Below are positions 41,232 through 50,169 of a DNA stretch of 64,000 bases, piece by piece (within the stretch, counting starts at the first letter, position 1; each line of letters starts with the position of its first letter). Source of the DNA: JAAFHB01 sp963675995 (GTDB lineage Bacteria > Bacteroidota > Bacteroidia > Bacteroidales > Prolixibacteraceae). The notes below the pieces were generated by a model that saw only the letters and a program-made list of their open reading frames with translations, had not been told where the DNA came from and searched no databases. The stretch covers positions 992,001-1,056,000 of the forward strand of contig CAXXIY010000002.1 in assembly GCA_963675995.2 (NCBI GenBank), in the 5' to 3' direction. A program made the position numbers and the translations under genes.

Positions 41232-42515
41232 ATGATATTCTTTTCTGAAGGAGCAGCAGATTTGAACCTGGACAGCTGTCATATCTCCGAGATGATTGAT
41301 GATATGGTGATGAAATTAGGCGCTTTAAACAGGATTTTGATTCTTCCACCCGATTTTACACGATTTCATTCGTATGCAGGCGAGATAACTTGTATGCTCT
41401 ACCAAAAATTAAAGGAGAGCTCCTATATCGAAATTATGCCAACGCTTGGAACGCATCTTCCTATGTCTGCCGAAGAATTGGATATGATGTATCCCGGAAT
41501 CCCGCACGATAGATTCAAACGACACGACTGGAACAAGGATGTGGTACGAATTGGCACCATCCCAGCTGAAATTGTCCGTACGCTTACCGACGGGCTTGTT
41601 GATTTTCCTGTACATTGCGATATCAATAAAACGGTAGTGGAAGGAGAGTGGGATCAGATTATTTCAGTTGGTCAACTGGTCCCTCACGAGTTGGTAGGAA
41701 TTGCCAATTTTAATAAAAACGTATTCATCGGTATTGGGGGGAAAGACATTATCGACAAGACTCACTTTATAGGGGCCTTGTATGGTCTTGAAAAATTGAT
41801 GGGGCACAGCAGTTCACCCGTCAGAAAAGTGTTGAATTATATGGGGAGAAATTTCACAAATCATATCCCCTTTTCTTATATACTGACTGTCAGAGGTGTT
41901 AATGCTGATGAACAGTTGGTTACAAGAGGAATTTATGCCGGGGATGATGAAGAGTGCTATGTGCAGGGAGCTGCTTTATGCCAGCAAATTAACATTAAGC
42001 TTCTAAAAAAGGAGTATAAAAAAGTTATTGCCTACCTCGAGCCGGATGAATTTAAATCGACGTGGGTCGGGAATAAAGCAATATTCAGAACAAGAATGGC
42101 AGTAGCCGATGGTGGCGAATTAATTATCCTCTGTCCCGGTATCAATACTTTTGGGGAAGACCCTGTAAACGACTCAATTATCCGGAAATATGGATATAGG
42201 GATGTTGAAAAATTGCTAACTGCCATCAATGAAAATGTTGACCTTGCCAACAATTTGACCCCTGTATCCCATCTAATTATTAGTTCTCCGGAAAGCAGAT
42301 TCAGAGTTACCTATGCAGCAAAAAAAATATCCAGGGAAGAAATTGAATCGGTTTTTTGCAATTATACCGACTATGACGAAATCATAAAGAGATACAACCC
42401 ATCTCAATTAAAAGATGGGGAGAATATCATGCCAGACGGAGAAGAAGTTTTTTACGTGTCAAAACCAGCCCAGGGATTATGGGCTGAAAATGAAAGATTT
42501 AAACAGTATGATTAG
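41232..42515 (+). CDS. LarA-family (nickel-pincer) racemase/epimerase-like protein
   Basis: A 427-residue member of the lactate racemase superfamily (DUF2088). The cofactor-site residues known from LarA are all visible with the right relative spacing: DFTR at 41-44, His75 in TLGTHLPM, His152 in LVPHELVG, Lys162 ten residues later and His178 a further sixteen on. LarA enzymes use a nickel-pincer nucleotide, covalently bound to that lysine, to invert 2-hydroxy acids; some homologues act on sugar acids. With SDRs, a fuconolactonase-like enzyme and transporters nearby, an aldonate 2-epimerase is a sensible inference. The cofactor-making LarB, LarC and LarE are not in the window. Confidence 0.85.
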   Translation: MIFFSEGAADLNLDSCHISEMIDDMVMKLGALNRILILPPDFTRFHSYAGEITCMLYQKLKESSYIEIMPTLGTHLPMSAEELDMMYPGIPHDRFKRHDWNKDVVRIGTIPAEIVRTLTDGLVDFPVHCDINKTVVEGEWDQIISVGQLVPHELVGIANFNKNVFIGIGGKDIIDKTHFIGALYGLEKLMGHSSSPVRKVLNYMGRNFTNHIPFSYILTVRGVNADEQLVTRGIYAGDDEECYVQGAALCQQINIKLLKKEYKKVIAYLEPDEFKSTWVGNKAIFRTRMAVADGGELIILCPGINTFGEDPVNDSIIRKYGYRDVEKLLTAINENVDLANNLTPVSHLIISSPESRFRVTYAAKKISREEIESVFCNYTDYDEIIKRYNPSQLKDGENIMPDGEEVFYVSKPAQGLWAENERFKQYD

Positions 42516-42580
42516 CCTTTCCACCGGCTAATGTTTCCGGCAGATCTTTCAGACTTTGAAAAGAGGTGAACCTGCTTCTG

Positions 42581-43006
42581 CTAATCCTCGTCGATTGTTT
42601 TAAATGATTTGCCCCAGGCTTTTACCCGTTCATGATAGAGATGGTTATATTTTGCATCTTCCCAGAGGGTAATCAGCACAAACGGTTCGGTCTGACTCTT
42701 ATTTTCAAGTGCGTGAAAAACTCCAGCCGGAATGTAAACCAGGCTTCCCGGTTTGATATCTATCTTTTCTTCACCAAGGGTAAGGATTGCCTCCCCCTTA
42801 ATCGTATAATAAATTTCGGTTGCAGTATGGGTATCACCAGGGGTTCTGCATCCTGCCGCTAAAGTCCCCTCATTTACATGTATTGACTTTCCTCCGGCTA
42901 CGATATCATCAATGAGCATCTTTGACGAATAGGTATGGTCAACCACAAAGGATTTTACTTCCCATGAATTGATAACTTTCCCCTTTTGATCTTTCTTATT
43001 TTCCAT
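42581..43006 (-). CDS. Cupin-domain protein
   Basis: A 141-residue single cupin. Motif 1 is degenerate (PGDTHTATEIYYTIKG), and motif 2 is PGSLVYIPAGVFHALEN, ending WEDAKYNHLYHERV. Such small cupins bind a metal and act as isomerases, dioxygenases or ligand-binding proteins; the function here is unknown. It is the last gene of the long minus-strand unit and converges with the LarA-like gene. A fragment of a similar cupin lies upstream at 44812-44952, with matching GVxHxxxN and LYHE positions, so the family was present twice. Confidence 0.85.
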   Translation of the reverse strand: MENKKDQKGKVINSWEVKSFVVDHTYSSKMLIDDIVAGGKSIHVNEGTLAAGCRTPGDTHTATEIYYTIKGEAILTLGEEKIDIKPGSLVYIPAGVFHALENKSQTEPFVLITLWEDAKYNHLYHERVKAWGKSFKTIDED

Positions 43007-43053
43007 GTTAGACTTTTTTTCTTATTTACTTATTTCAATTTCCGTTTTCATTT

Positions 43054-43839
43054 TCACCAATCTCGTGCGAACCCCGATGTCCAGCCTCCGTCAACGACCT
43101 GTACAGCACCTGTTACATAATTCGCCTGATCTGAAGCGAGATAGAGAGCGGCATAACCGATATCCCGAGGCGTTCCGGGTCTTTTCATTGGGATATGCGA
43201 CATGATACTTTCGAATCTGTTGTCTGCGTACATACCCGATTCGATCATTATGGGACATTGAACAGACCCGGGACAAATAACATTCACATTTATTCCAAAC
43301 GAAGCCAGTTCAATCGCCATTGCTTTTGTAAGATGAATAACTCCGGCTTTTGCAGCAGCAAAGGCACATTGATTCCGCAATGGAACAACCCCTACAATAG
43401 AACTGATGTTGATGATTTTCCCATAACCATTTTTGATCATATTCGGAAGCACCGCCTTACTGCAATAGTAGACGCCATCAAGATCTACATTTAAGATCTT
43501 TTTCCACATTTCATCAGGAAATTCATGGATCGGTCCACGCTCTTTTATTCCAATGTTTATTCCGGCATTATTGATCAGGATATCTACCTTGCCAAATTCT
43601 TCAATTATATTGTCCGCCATGGCCCTGACCTCATTTACATTACCCACATCTGCTTTAACAAAGATGGCTTTTCCACCCGCAGCTCTGATTTCTTCAACTA
43701 CCTTGTTTCCTCCCTCCACATCTATACCATTTATCACAACGGTAGCGCCATTTTCAGCAAAGATGAATGCTGTTTCACGTCCGATACCCGATGTCGCACC
43801 GGTAATTATAGCTACCTTATTCTTTAAATCTACTTTCAT
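43054..43839 (-). CDS. SDR family protein with catalytic Tyr replaced by Phe
   Basis: A 261-residue short-chain dehydrogenase by fold, with ITGATSGIGRETA, NNAGINIG, ISSIVG and the terminal YVTGAVQVVDGG. The Tyr-x3-Lys motif reads FAAAK: the codon is TTT instead of TAT/TAC, so the proton-donating Tyr is lost. The reading frame is otherwise intact. It may be inactive, or act by another route. It lies just downstream of a truncated E2 gene and upstream of the cupin gene, in a region with other signs of decay. Without the Tyr the dehydrogenase function is doubtful. Confidence 0.85.
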   Translation of the reverse strand: MKVDLKNKVAIITGATSGIGRETAFIFAENGATVVINGIDVEGGNKVVEEIRAAGGKAIFVKADVGNVNEVRAMADNIIEEFGKVDILINNAGINIGIKERGPIHEFPDEMWKKILNVDLDGVYYCSKAVLPNMIKNGYGKIINISSIVGVVPLRNQCAFAAAKAGVIHLTKAMAIELASFGINVNVICPGSVQCPIMIESGMYADNRFESIMSHIPMKRPGTPRDIGYAALYLASDQANYVTGAVQVVDGGWTSGFARDW

Positions 43840-43924
43840 TTGATAAATTGATTTTAATTTTCCAAGTTAAAATTACTAAATAACACTTTTCGTCCTGTTT
43901 TAAAATTTAATATTCCTGAACTTT

Positions 43925-44785
43925 TCAAAACCTGAAAACTATCAATCCCCGGGGTGTATCAACAGCGATGCCAAGGTTAACACGACGGAAAGTTCTGATA
44001 CACTCATCCAGAAAATGGGAATTCGTCACCCAAAATTTCTCAAGTGCCCTGATCGCACACCAGCACAAACTGTCATTCAGGGTGATATTCTGTTGACTTT
44101 TACCTGTCGAGATTTCACTTTTGATTCTATGTCGTGTGTCAAGAAGAGGCCTGACCTCTGCGTTCATATGGTGGGTTAACTGAGCCGAGTTCTGTAAAGA
44201 ATCCTTTATTGCCCTGGTAATAAGTTTCCGGAATTTGCTTAAAGGTTGTTCCGGGTATTCATCTGCTCCGGTTGTCTGGCCAGTTTTTTCAATTAAAGCT
44301 CCATCAGATAAAACTTTCTCAATATCCCTGGTAATAATCCTGCCATCAGGTCCAGATCCATTTAAATATGCAATGTTAAGTCCGTTCTCTCCGGCGATAC
44401 GTTTTGCCCTTTGTGATATCCTGATTTTATGATCAGGGGGAACCTGAGAGAAACTCAAATCCTGAATTTCGGCAGTAGGCTGAATCGTAAAGGGACCAGT
44501 GGCTTTAGCAGCAGGTTCCTGAACATTCTTTGATTCTGAGGCCTTAGTGCTTTCACCTATCATGGCAACAGTGGTTAGAATGGGAACTTCAGCCCCCACT
44601 TCAAAAAATAGTTCCAAAAGTACTCCATCGATGGGTGATTCGAAGTCAAACGCAGCTTTATCTGTTTCGAAGGGGAACAAAAGATCACCATGTGAAACAT
44701 TATTCCCTTTATTCTTATCCCATTTGGTGATAACAGAAGTCGCTACCGTTTGGCCCTGCTTTGGCATTATTACTGCTGTAGCCAT
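43925..44785 (-). pseudogene. Truncated dihydrolipoamide acyltransferase (E2), catalytic C-terminus missing
   Basis: 286 residues that start as a normal E2. A lipoyl domain has its Lys43 in FETDKAAFD. A linker leads to an E1/E3-binding domain (ISQRAKRIAGENGLNIAYLN, GPDGRIITRDIE), and then the first half of the acyltransferase domain. Homology stops at GIAVDTPRGLIV, where family members continue about 110 residues to the HHxxxDG catalytic motif. Here the frame ends four codons later, and no E2 sequence is found in the other frames of the following 90 bases. This looks like a deletion. The fused E1 gene upstream is intact, so the complex would lack a working core unless another E2 exists. The protein could still carry a lipoyl group. 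Confidence 0.8.
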
Positions 44786-44811
44786 AGTTATTTAACTTTG
44801 AAGTTATTCGC

Positions 44812-44952
44812 TTATAAAAGTTTCCTTGAGAAAATCCTTTGTTTTTTTTTGAGTTCATGATATAAACCAGAGGGTTCAAACGGAGGTACAAATACGCAGG
44901 TAAGAATAAGTTCTTTATCTGTACTTGTGTTTACACATTCGTGTATCACCCC
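44812..44952 (-). pseudogene. Cupin gene remnant, 3' end only
   Basis: A 46-codon frame without a start. Translation GVIHECVNTSTDKELILT followed by VFVPPFEPSGLYHELKKK is the C-terminal end of a cupin and aligns with the intact cupin at 42581-43006 at GVxHxxxN and LYHE. Its upstream part is replaced by the SDR fragment in another frame, which overlaps it by 7 bases. It is best read as the product of a deletion that joined two genes. Confidence 0.7.
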
Positions 44953-45161
44953 TTTATCTGCAACTCTTCAAAGAGATCAACATCTTTTGGGATTCCCTGG
45001 CCATTTGATTTCAAAATTTCTTTTTCCGTGTTTTTCACCTTAACCTGGTTGAGGTCACAAGCGATCACAAATGCCCCCTCAGAAGCAAACATTTTGGCAA
45101 TTGCCTTTCCAATGCCACTTCCTGCACCAGTCACCAAAACGATTTTATGTTCAAAGTTCAT
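44946..45161 (-). pseudogene. SDR gene remnant, 5' end only
   Basis: 71 residues beginning MNFEHKIVLVTGAGSGIGKAIAKMF, the Rossmann start of a short-chain dehydrogenase, then FVIACDLNQ. After about residue 55 the SDR pattern fades, and the frame stops where the cupin remnant begins. The NNAG and YxxxK regions are absent. A family member would be about 250 residues, so roughly 180 have been deleted. Its start has a GGGAG-like ribosome site and lies 44 bases after the aldehyde dehydrogenase stop. Confidence 0.8.
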
Positions 45162-45205
45162 AGGTCGCTCCCTTCTATTATTTTTTCAGTAACCTCTTTT
45201 TATCG

Positions 45206-46666
45206 TCAGAGGTATTGCATATATACAGACTTATTTTTGGTAAAGAATTCAATTCCTGATTTGCCGGCTTCAGGTAATCCCACACCAGATTCCTTGATTC
45301 CGCCAAAAGGTAGCGCGGGTTCTTTAAACGACGTCATCATGTTCACATGCGTAAATCCGACCTCTGTGTTTTCAATGAATGTCATCGCATGGTGCAGATT
45401 ATTGGTGAATATTGAAGATGACAATCCGAATTTTATATTATTTGAAACTTCAATTGCTTCTTCGAGATTCTCTACGGTCATTATGGAAAGTACAGGCCCA
45501 AAGATTTCTTCCCGGGCAATGGTCATACTTTGGTTGACGTTACCGAAAATGGTGGGTTCTATATAGCAACCATCCTGAAAATCGTTTTTCATGATTCTAT
45601 TCCCTCCTGCCAAAAGTTGGGCCCCTTCCTTTTTCCCAACTTCGATATATTTCATAATTGTATCAACCTGAGCAGTTCCGCAAACCGGTCCCATACCAGT
45701 ATTCAGATCAAAACCATTCCCAACCAGAATTGAATTTGTAGCTTTAACAAGTTTGTCGGTGAATTCCTGCACCACGTTTTTTACGACGATAACACGGCTG
45801 GTTGATGTACACCATTGTCCTGAACAGGCAAATGCCGCTCTTAAAACGGCTTTTAGTGCCGCATCAATATCCGCATCCTCCAAAATCACAGTTGCATTTT
45901 TTCCTCCCAATTCAAGTTGGGTCCGTGTGGCATTAATAGCAGCCTTCTGATGGATCCCCATTCCCACTTCAGTTGATCCTGTAAATGAGATCGCTTTAAT
46001 TTCGGGGTCGGTAACCAACAGATTGCCAACCTTGCTTCCCGATCCTGTTATCATATTAAGAACACCTGGCATGACTCCGGCATCATCGAATAGCTTTGTA
46101 TACATATAACCGGTTTGAGGTGTTAAGCTGGCAGGTTTGAAAATGCAGGTGTTTCCGGCCATCAAAGCGGGGGTAATTTTTCGCACCGGCACATTGAATG
46201 GGAAATTCCATGGACTTATAACGCTCACTACGCCAATCGGTTCTTTTTTCGTGTATGCAAAAACTCCATTTATGCTCACTGGAATTGTCTCTCCGAATAA
46301 CCGTAAACCCTCATTGATCTGGAAGTCCATCTCATTAATTGCTGAGTCGATTTCGGATAAGGAATCCGAAAGAATTTTACCATTTTCAAGGGTAATTATT
46401 CTGGATATTTCATCTTTTCGCTGAATCATTAATGCCAGAACTCTGCGAAGTTGTTCTGCTCTTTTGTAAGGCGAAAGGGCTTTCCATTCCGGAAATGCCT
46501 TTTTTGCAGCCGCTATGGCATTCAAAGTATCCTCTTTTGTGGAAAGCGGGAATAGCCCAGTTACTTCAGATAGTCTGGCAGGATTTCTTTGTTCAAATTT
46601 TTCATTTGTGGCCGCACTAACCCATTGACCGTTTATGTAGTTTTTGAATGTTTTCGGTTCGATCAT
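45206..46666 (-). CDS. NAD-dependent aldehyde dehydrogenase family protein
   Basis: A 486-residue ALDH of normal length. Motifs include ISPWNFPFN, FTGSTEVG, catalytic Glu252 in LELGGK and catalytic Cys286 in CSGQWCTSTSRV. It is cytoplasmic and oxidises an aldehyde to the acid with NAD(P). The general type resembles semialdehyde or lactaldehyde dehydrogenases used in deoxysugar catabolism, but no subfamily was fixed. The start at MIEPKT follows AGGAGGAA (46674-46681) by 7 bases. Upstream is the fused E1 gene (51 bases); downstream are the SDR and cupin remnants. Confidence 0.92.
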   Translation of the reverse strand: MIEPKTFKNYINGQWVSAATNEKFEQRNPARLSEVTGLFPLSTKEDTLNAIAAAKKAFPEWKALSPYKRAEQLRRVLALMIQRKDEISRIITLENGKILSDSLSEIDSAINEMDFQINEGLRLFGETIPVSINGVFAYTKKEPIGVVSVISPWNFPFNVPVRKITPALMAGNTCIFKPASLTPQTGYMYTKLFDDAGVMPGVLNMITGSGSKVGNLLVTDPEIKAISFTGSTEVGMGIHQKAAINATRTQLELGGKNATVILEDADIDAALKAVLRAAFACSGQWCTSTSRVIVVKNVVQEFTDKLVKATNSILVGNGFDLNTGMGPVCGTAQVDTIMKYIEVGKKEGAQLLAGGNRIMKNDFQDGCYIEPTIFGNVNQSMTIAREEIFGPVLSIMTVENLEEAIEVSNNIKFGLSSSIFTNNLHHAMTFIENTEVGFTHVNMMTSFKEPALPFGGIKESGVGLPEAGKSGIEFFTKNKSVYMQYL

Positions 46667-46673
46667 ATTAATG

Positions 46674-46681
46674 TTCCTCCT
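46674..46681 (-). promoter_or_regulatory. Shine-Dalgarno sequence fixing the ALDH start
   Basis: AGGAGGAA on the minus strand, seven bases before the ATG of the aldehyde dehydrogenase gene, excludes the longer upstream start. Confidence 0.7.
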
Positions 46682-46717
46682 AATCAAAAAAGATTTACCG
46701 TTTAATTTTATTAGTAT

Positions 46718-48892
46718 CTATTTCCATTGCCGTTTTGCGGCGAGAACTGTTGAAGTGATGATGGTTTCATCGTCAAGCATGGCCGCTTCTTCAAGCACTT
46801 TTGAAACTGAATTTGGAACATCCAGTGAGGTTAAACGCATGACCGGACCATCCAGGTAATCGAAGTACCGTTCCGTAAGCTCGGCAGCAATTTTTGCACC
46901 GATCGAGTGATTTGTAGGAGCCTCTTCTACGACAACTGCAACACCCGTTTTTTTTAACGATTCGCCCAGCGTTTCGAAATCAAGACCGGGTAAATCAATT
47001 GTACGCAAATCGATTATCTCAACAGATATACCTTTCCCCTTAAAATCTTCAATTAATTTACTGCAACGATATGCCATTGCACCATAGGCAATTAATGTAA
47101 TATCCTCACCTGTTGAGATTATCCTGGCTTTGTTAAAGGGGATAAAATAATCAAGGTCGTTTTCAGGAACAGGAAATTTAAGGGTATATAATAGGTGATG
47201 CTCAAGAATGACAACCGGATCGTTTGACTGCATTGCCGTATTAAAGAGTCCGATGTAGTCGAATGCATTTGAAGGTGCAATAATCCGCCAGCCGCTGAAT
47301 AGTGCATATAAACCTACCGGATCCATTGAATGCTGACCTCCGTATCCGCATCCGATTGCAATTCGTGTTCTTAATACCAACGGGATATTGGTGGTATTGC
47401 CATACATATGCCTGGCTTTTCCTATTTGATTGAATATTTGGTCCGCAGCTACAAGGGAAAAATCGGGGAACATGATTTCAACTACCGATTTCATACCCGA
47501 CATAGCAGCTCCCAACCCCAATCCTGTAAAGCCGGATTCGGATATCGGGGTATTCAATACCCGATCAGGAAATTTCGAAGGTAACCCTTTTGTAGCGCCA
47601 TAAGCTCCTCCACCAAAGTTGGCAATTTCTTCTCCCAGGACAATTGTCTGATTATCCTTCTCAAGCCACCTGCCTGTAACTGCTGCGATTGCATCTGAAT
47701 ATTTAATTTCGCCGAAATTGTGAAAATCCTTCCGTTCGCTAAACTCGATCTTTTCAAATTCTGTTCCGTCACTTCGAACGCCAACTGCCGTAGAGTCGAT
47801 GGCCGGAAAAAAAACTTTTTTAACCTGACGTGGCTTACCCTCGTTGGTATAATGATTAATCGCTTTTTCAACACAATCGCTTGCCAGACTTTTTATATGA
47901 TCGATCTCCTGTCTGGTAAGAATACTATTTTGAAGAAGAAGTTCAGGGAAATTAGTTACAATCTCTTTTTTACGCCAGTACTCTTCTTCATCTTTACTTC
48001 TGTAATTAAATGCACTTCCGAGCTGATCACCCGAATGGTGGTAGCGCCTGTAGCATTTGGCCTCCACCAGGCAAGGCTTACCTCCTGACCGGATATTGTC
48101 AGCAACCTCTTTCATGATCTGATATATTCCAATCATATCGTGTCCTTCAACAACATAGCCGTTCATCCCATACGAAGCGGCCTGAATGGAAAGATCGGTC
48201 GAGGCACACGCATTTTTAATCGAGGTGCCAACCGCATATTCATTATTTTCCAAAAAGAAAATAACCGGCAAATTCCACAAACCTGCCAGATTACACGCTT
48301 CATGAAAGGCCCCCTGATTGATTGCACCATCGCCAAAAAAGCAAACCACCACATTGCCTGAATTTTGGAATTTTTCTGCAAAGGCAACACCTGTCGCCAG
48401 CGGAATGCCTCCTCCTACTATGGCATTTGAACCCAGGAATCCAGCCTCTTTCCACCTCAGGTGCATCGACCCGCCTCTGCCACCACAAAACCCATCCGAC
48501 AACCCCATTATTTCAGCAAGCGTTCTTCGTATCACTGTTTCGGCTTCGGCCGGCAAAGGTTGGTTGGAAGGATTCCACTGATGGGGAATCTGGTATTGTA
48601 AGGCCTTTGACAAAAACTGATGGTGTGACCGATGAGTGCCGAGAAATTTGTCTGAAGTTCTTAAAGCAGCAGAACATGCTGCAGCAATTGCCTCCTGACC
48701 AATACTTGTATGCACCGGGCCCCATATACAATCGTCGTTTTTCAGGGTTAAAACGGCTGCTTCAAAGTCGTGAATGACATTTATGTCAAAAAGCATTCTT
48801 GCAAGTAGTGTGGCGTCAATCAGCTTTATGTCTGACTCATCACTTTTCCACTTAACTCCTTTAAAATTATAGTTTATCAACTCTTGGTTCAT
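46718..48892 (-). CDS. 2-oxo acid/acetoin dehydrogenase E1, alpha and beta subunits fused
   Basis: A 724-residue fusion. The alpha part (about 1-340) has the thiamine diphosphate motif GDGAINQGAFHE starting near residue 187 and ending FFLENN. The beta part (about 380-724) starts at KYSDAIAAVTGRWLEKDN and includes GEEIANFGGGAYGATKGL and GFTGLGLGAAMSG. Such fused E1 enzymes decarboxylate or cleave a 2-oxo acid or acetoin-like diketone and load the acyl group on the E2 lipoyl arm. Start MNQELINYN avoids overlap with the VOC gene upstream. The operon's E2 is truncated and no E3 is present, so its working state is uncertain. Context suggests a sugar-derived 2-keto acid as substrate. Confidence 0.88.
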   Translation of the reverse strand: MNQELINYNFKGVKWKSDESDIKLIDATLLARMLFDINVIHDFEAAVLTLKNDDCIWGPVHTSIGQEAIAAACSAALRTSDKFLGTHRSHHQFLSKALQYQIPHQWNPSNQPLPAEAETVIRRTLAEIMGLSDGFCGGRGGSMHLRWKEAGFLGSNAIVGGGIPLATGVAFAEKFQNSGNVVVCFFGDGAINQGAFHEACNLAGLWNLPVIFFLENNEYAVGTSIKNACASTDLSIQAASYGMNGYVVEGHDMIGIYQIMKEVADNIRSGGKPCLVEAKCYRRYHHSGDQLGSAFNYRSKDEEEYWRKKEIVTNFPELLLQNSILTRQEIDHIKSLASDCVEKAINHYTNEGKPRQVKKVFFPAIDSTAVGVRSDGTEFEKIEFSERKDFHNFGEIKYSDAIAAVTGRWLEKDNQTIVLGEEIANFGGGAYGATKGLPSKFPDRVLNTPISESGFTGLGLGAAMSGMKSVVEIMFPDFSLVAADQIFNQIGKARHMYGNTTNIPLVLRTRIAIGCGYGGQHSMDPVGLYALFSGWRIIAPSNAFDYIGLFNTAMQSNDPVVILEHHLLYTLKFPVPENDLDYFIPFNKARIISTGEDITLIAYGAMAYRCSKLIEDFKGKGISVEIIDLRTIDLPGLDFETLGESLKKTGVAVVVEEAPTNHSIGAKIAAELTERYFDYLDGPVMRLTSLDVPNSVSKVLEEAAMLDDETIITSTVLAAKRQWK

Positions 48893-48929
48893 TTCTGAAT
48901 AGGTTTTAATTGCACAAAAATTAGTATTG

Positions 48930-49358
48930 TCAACTTTCCCGGATTTCGCAAACCTCACTGTCAGGGCCAAAGAAATAGCAAATCCAAACATTTGGACGAA
49001 ATTCGACTGGTTCACTCACAAAACGGACCCCATTTCCTTTCATCGTTTGGTAATCTTCCCTCACATTGGTGGAGGTAAACCCGGCATGTATAAAGCCCAG
49101 GTCGGCCTGCTTGTGATTTTTGGATAGTTTTTTACCCAGAGGTACCTTATATTCAAAAAGCTCCAGCATATTTTCCCCGGCTTTAAGATGGGCTATTCTG
49201 GCTGAGCAGCCGTTTAATCCAACAACTGTTCCAAGTTTATTTTCAAGATTTGCCTCTATAATACGGATCACCTCACAATTTAAGTTCTTACAGTAAAAAT
49301 CAACCGAACGGTCAAGATTGGAAACGCTGAGTCCCACATGTTCAAGATTCGTTATCAT
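48930..49358 (-). CDS. VOC family protein (glyoxalase/epimerase-like)
   Basis: A 142-residue vicinal-oxygen-chelate protein with two beta-alpha-beta-beta-beta modules. Metal ligands sit where expected: His in LEHVGLSV, Glu in NMLELFEY, His in LGFIHAGF and Glu in SEVCEIRES. It could be a methylmalonyl-CoA epimerase-like or lyase-like enzyme; the substrate is unknown. The start at MITNLEHVG begins the fold directly and leaves a normal gap to the upstream SDR. It is embedded in the transporter-E1 operon, so it probably acts on a pathway intermediate. Confidence 0.85.
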   Translation of the reverse strand: MITNLEHVGLSVSNLDRSVDFYCKNLNCEVIRIIEANLENKLGTVVGLNGCSARIAHLKAGENMLELFEYKVPLGKKLSKNHKQADLGFIHAGFTSTNVREDYQTMKGNGVRFVSEPVEFRPNVWICYFFGPDSEVCEIRES

Positions 49359-49386
49359 TATGCAATAATTTTGTTTCTGATTCAAA

Positions 49387-50148
49387 TTAATATCCCAAAC
49401 TCACTGCTCCATCCACGGGCATGGCAATTCCGGTAATGAATGAAGCTTCGGAAGATGCCAGAAATGCCGCTGCTTTCCCAATTTCTTCGGATGAGGCTAT
49501 CCTGTTGAGGGGGTGCACACTATATATATATTCTTTCGCTTTTTGTGGGTCTGGTTGCTGGCTGAACCAATCTTCTACCAGGGGAGTTTCTACCCAACCT
49601 GGGCATATGCAGTTGACCCTAATCCCATCCTTTGCAAAATCCAACGCCATACCTTTGGTCATTGCAACGATTCCACCTTTTGAAGCTGAATAGGCTCCTG
49701 CATTCGATTGTCCGATAAGTCCGACCATTGAACTCATGTTAATAATGCAGCCTTTGGTTTTTCTGAGGTGTGGAATGGAGTATTTGCTGCACAGAAAGAC
49801 ACTCCTCAGGTTGGTGTTGATTATAAAATCCCACTCCTCTTCAGAGGTAACTTCAATATTTTTTGAGTAATGATAACCGGCGTTATTAAATAAAATATCT
49901 ATTTGTCCATAGGTATTTATAACACTTCCGATCATAGATTGCACCTGTTCTGAACTTCTTAAATCGGTATTAATAAAAATTGCTTTACCGTTTCTTTCGA
50001 CTATTTCCCTGACGGTCTGTTCGCCGGCTTTGATGTCAATATCTACAATCACCACATTTGCACCCTCTTCTGCAAAAACCAAAGCACACCCTTTACCAAT
50101 TCCTTTTGCCGAACCTGTTATTATCGCTACTTTGTCTTTTAGTTTCAT
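49387..50148 (-). CDS. SDR family oxidoreductase
   Basis: A 253-residue short-chain dehydrogenase with ITGSAKGIGKGCA, NNAGYH, NMSSMVG, an intact YSASK and the closing FITGIAMPVDGA. It should be a cytoplasmic NAD(P)-dependent dehydrogenase, plausibly the first oxidation of the imported deoxysugar or of the keto-deoxy acid. The start is fixed by GGAGGAA six bases before the ATG of MKLKDK. It lies directly downstream of the RhaT-type transporter gene (21 bases) in the same operon. Confidence 0.9.
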   Translation of the reverse strand: MKLKDKVAIITGSAKGIGKGCALVFAEEGANVVIVDIDIKAGEQTVREIVERNGKAIFINTDLRSSEQVQSMIGSVINTYGQIDILFNNAGYHYSKNIEVTSEEEWDFIINTNLRSVFLCSKYSIPHLRKTKGCIINMSSMVGLIGQSNAGAYSASKGGIVAMTKGMALDFAKDGIRVNCICPGWVETPLVEDWFSQQPDPQKAKEYIYSVHPLNRIASSEEIGKAAAFLASSEASFITGIAMPVDGAVSLGY

Positions 50149-50154
50149 TTTTAA

Positions 50155-50161
50155 TTCCTCC
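50155..50161 (-). promoter_or_regulatory. Shine-Dalgarno sequence fixing the SDR start
   Basis: GGAGGAA on the minus strand, six bases before the MKLKDK start codon. An alternative ATG five codons upstream would place this sequence inside the coding region. Confidence 0.7.
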
Positions 50162-50169
50162 AAATTGGT

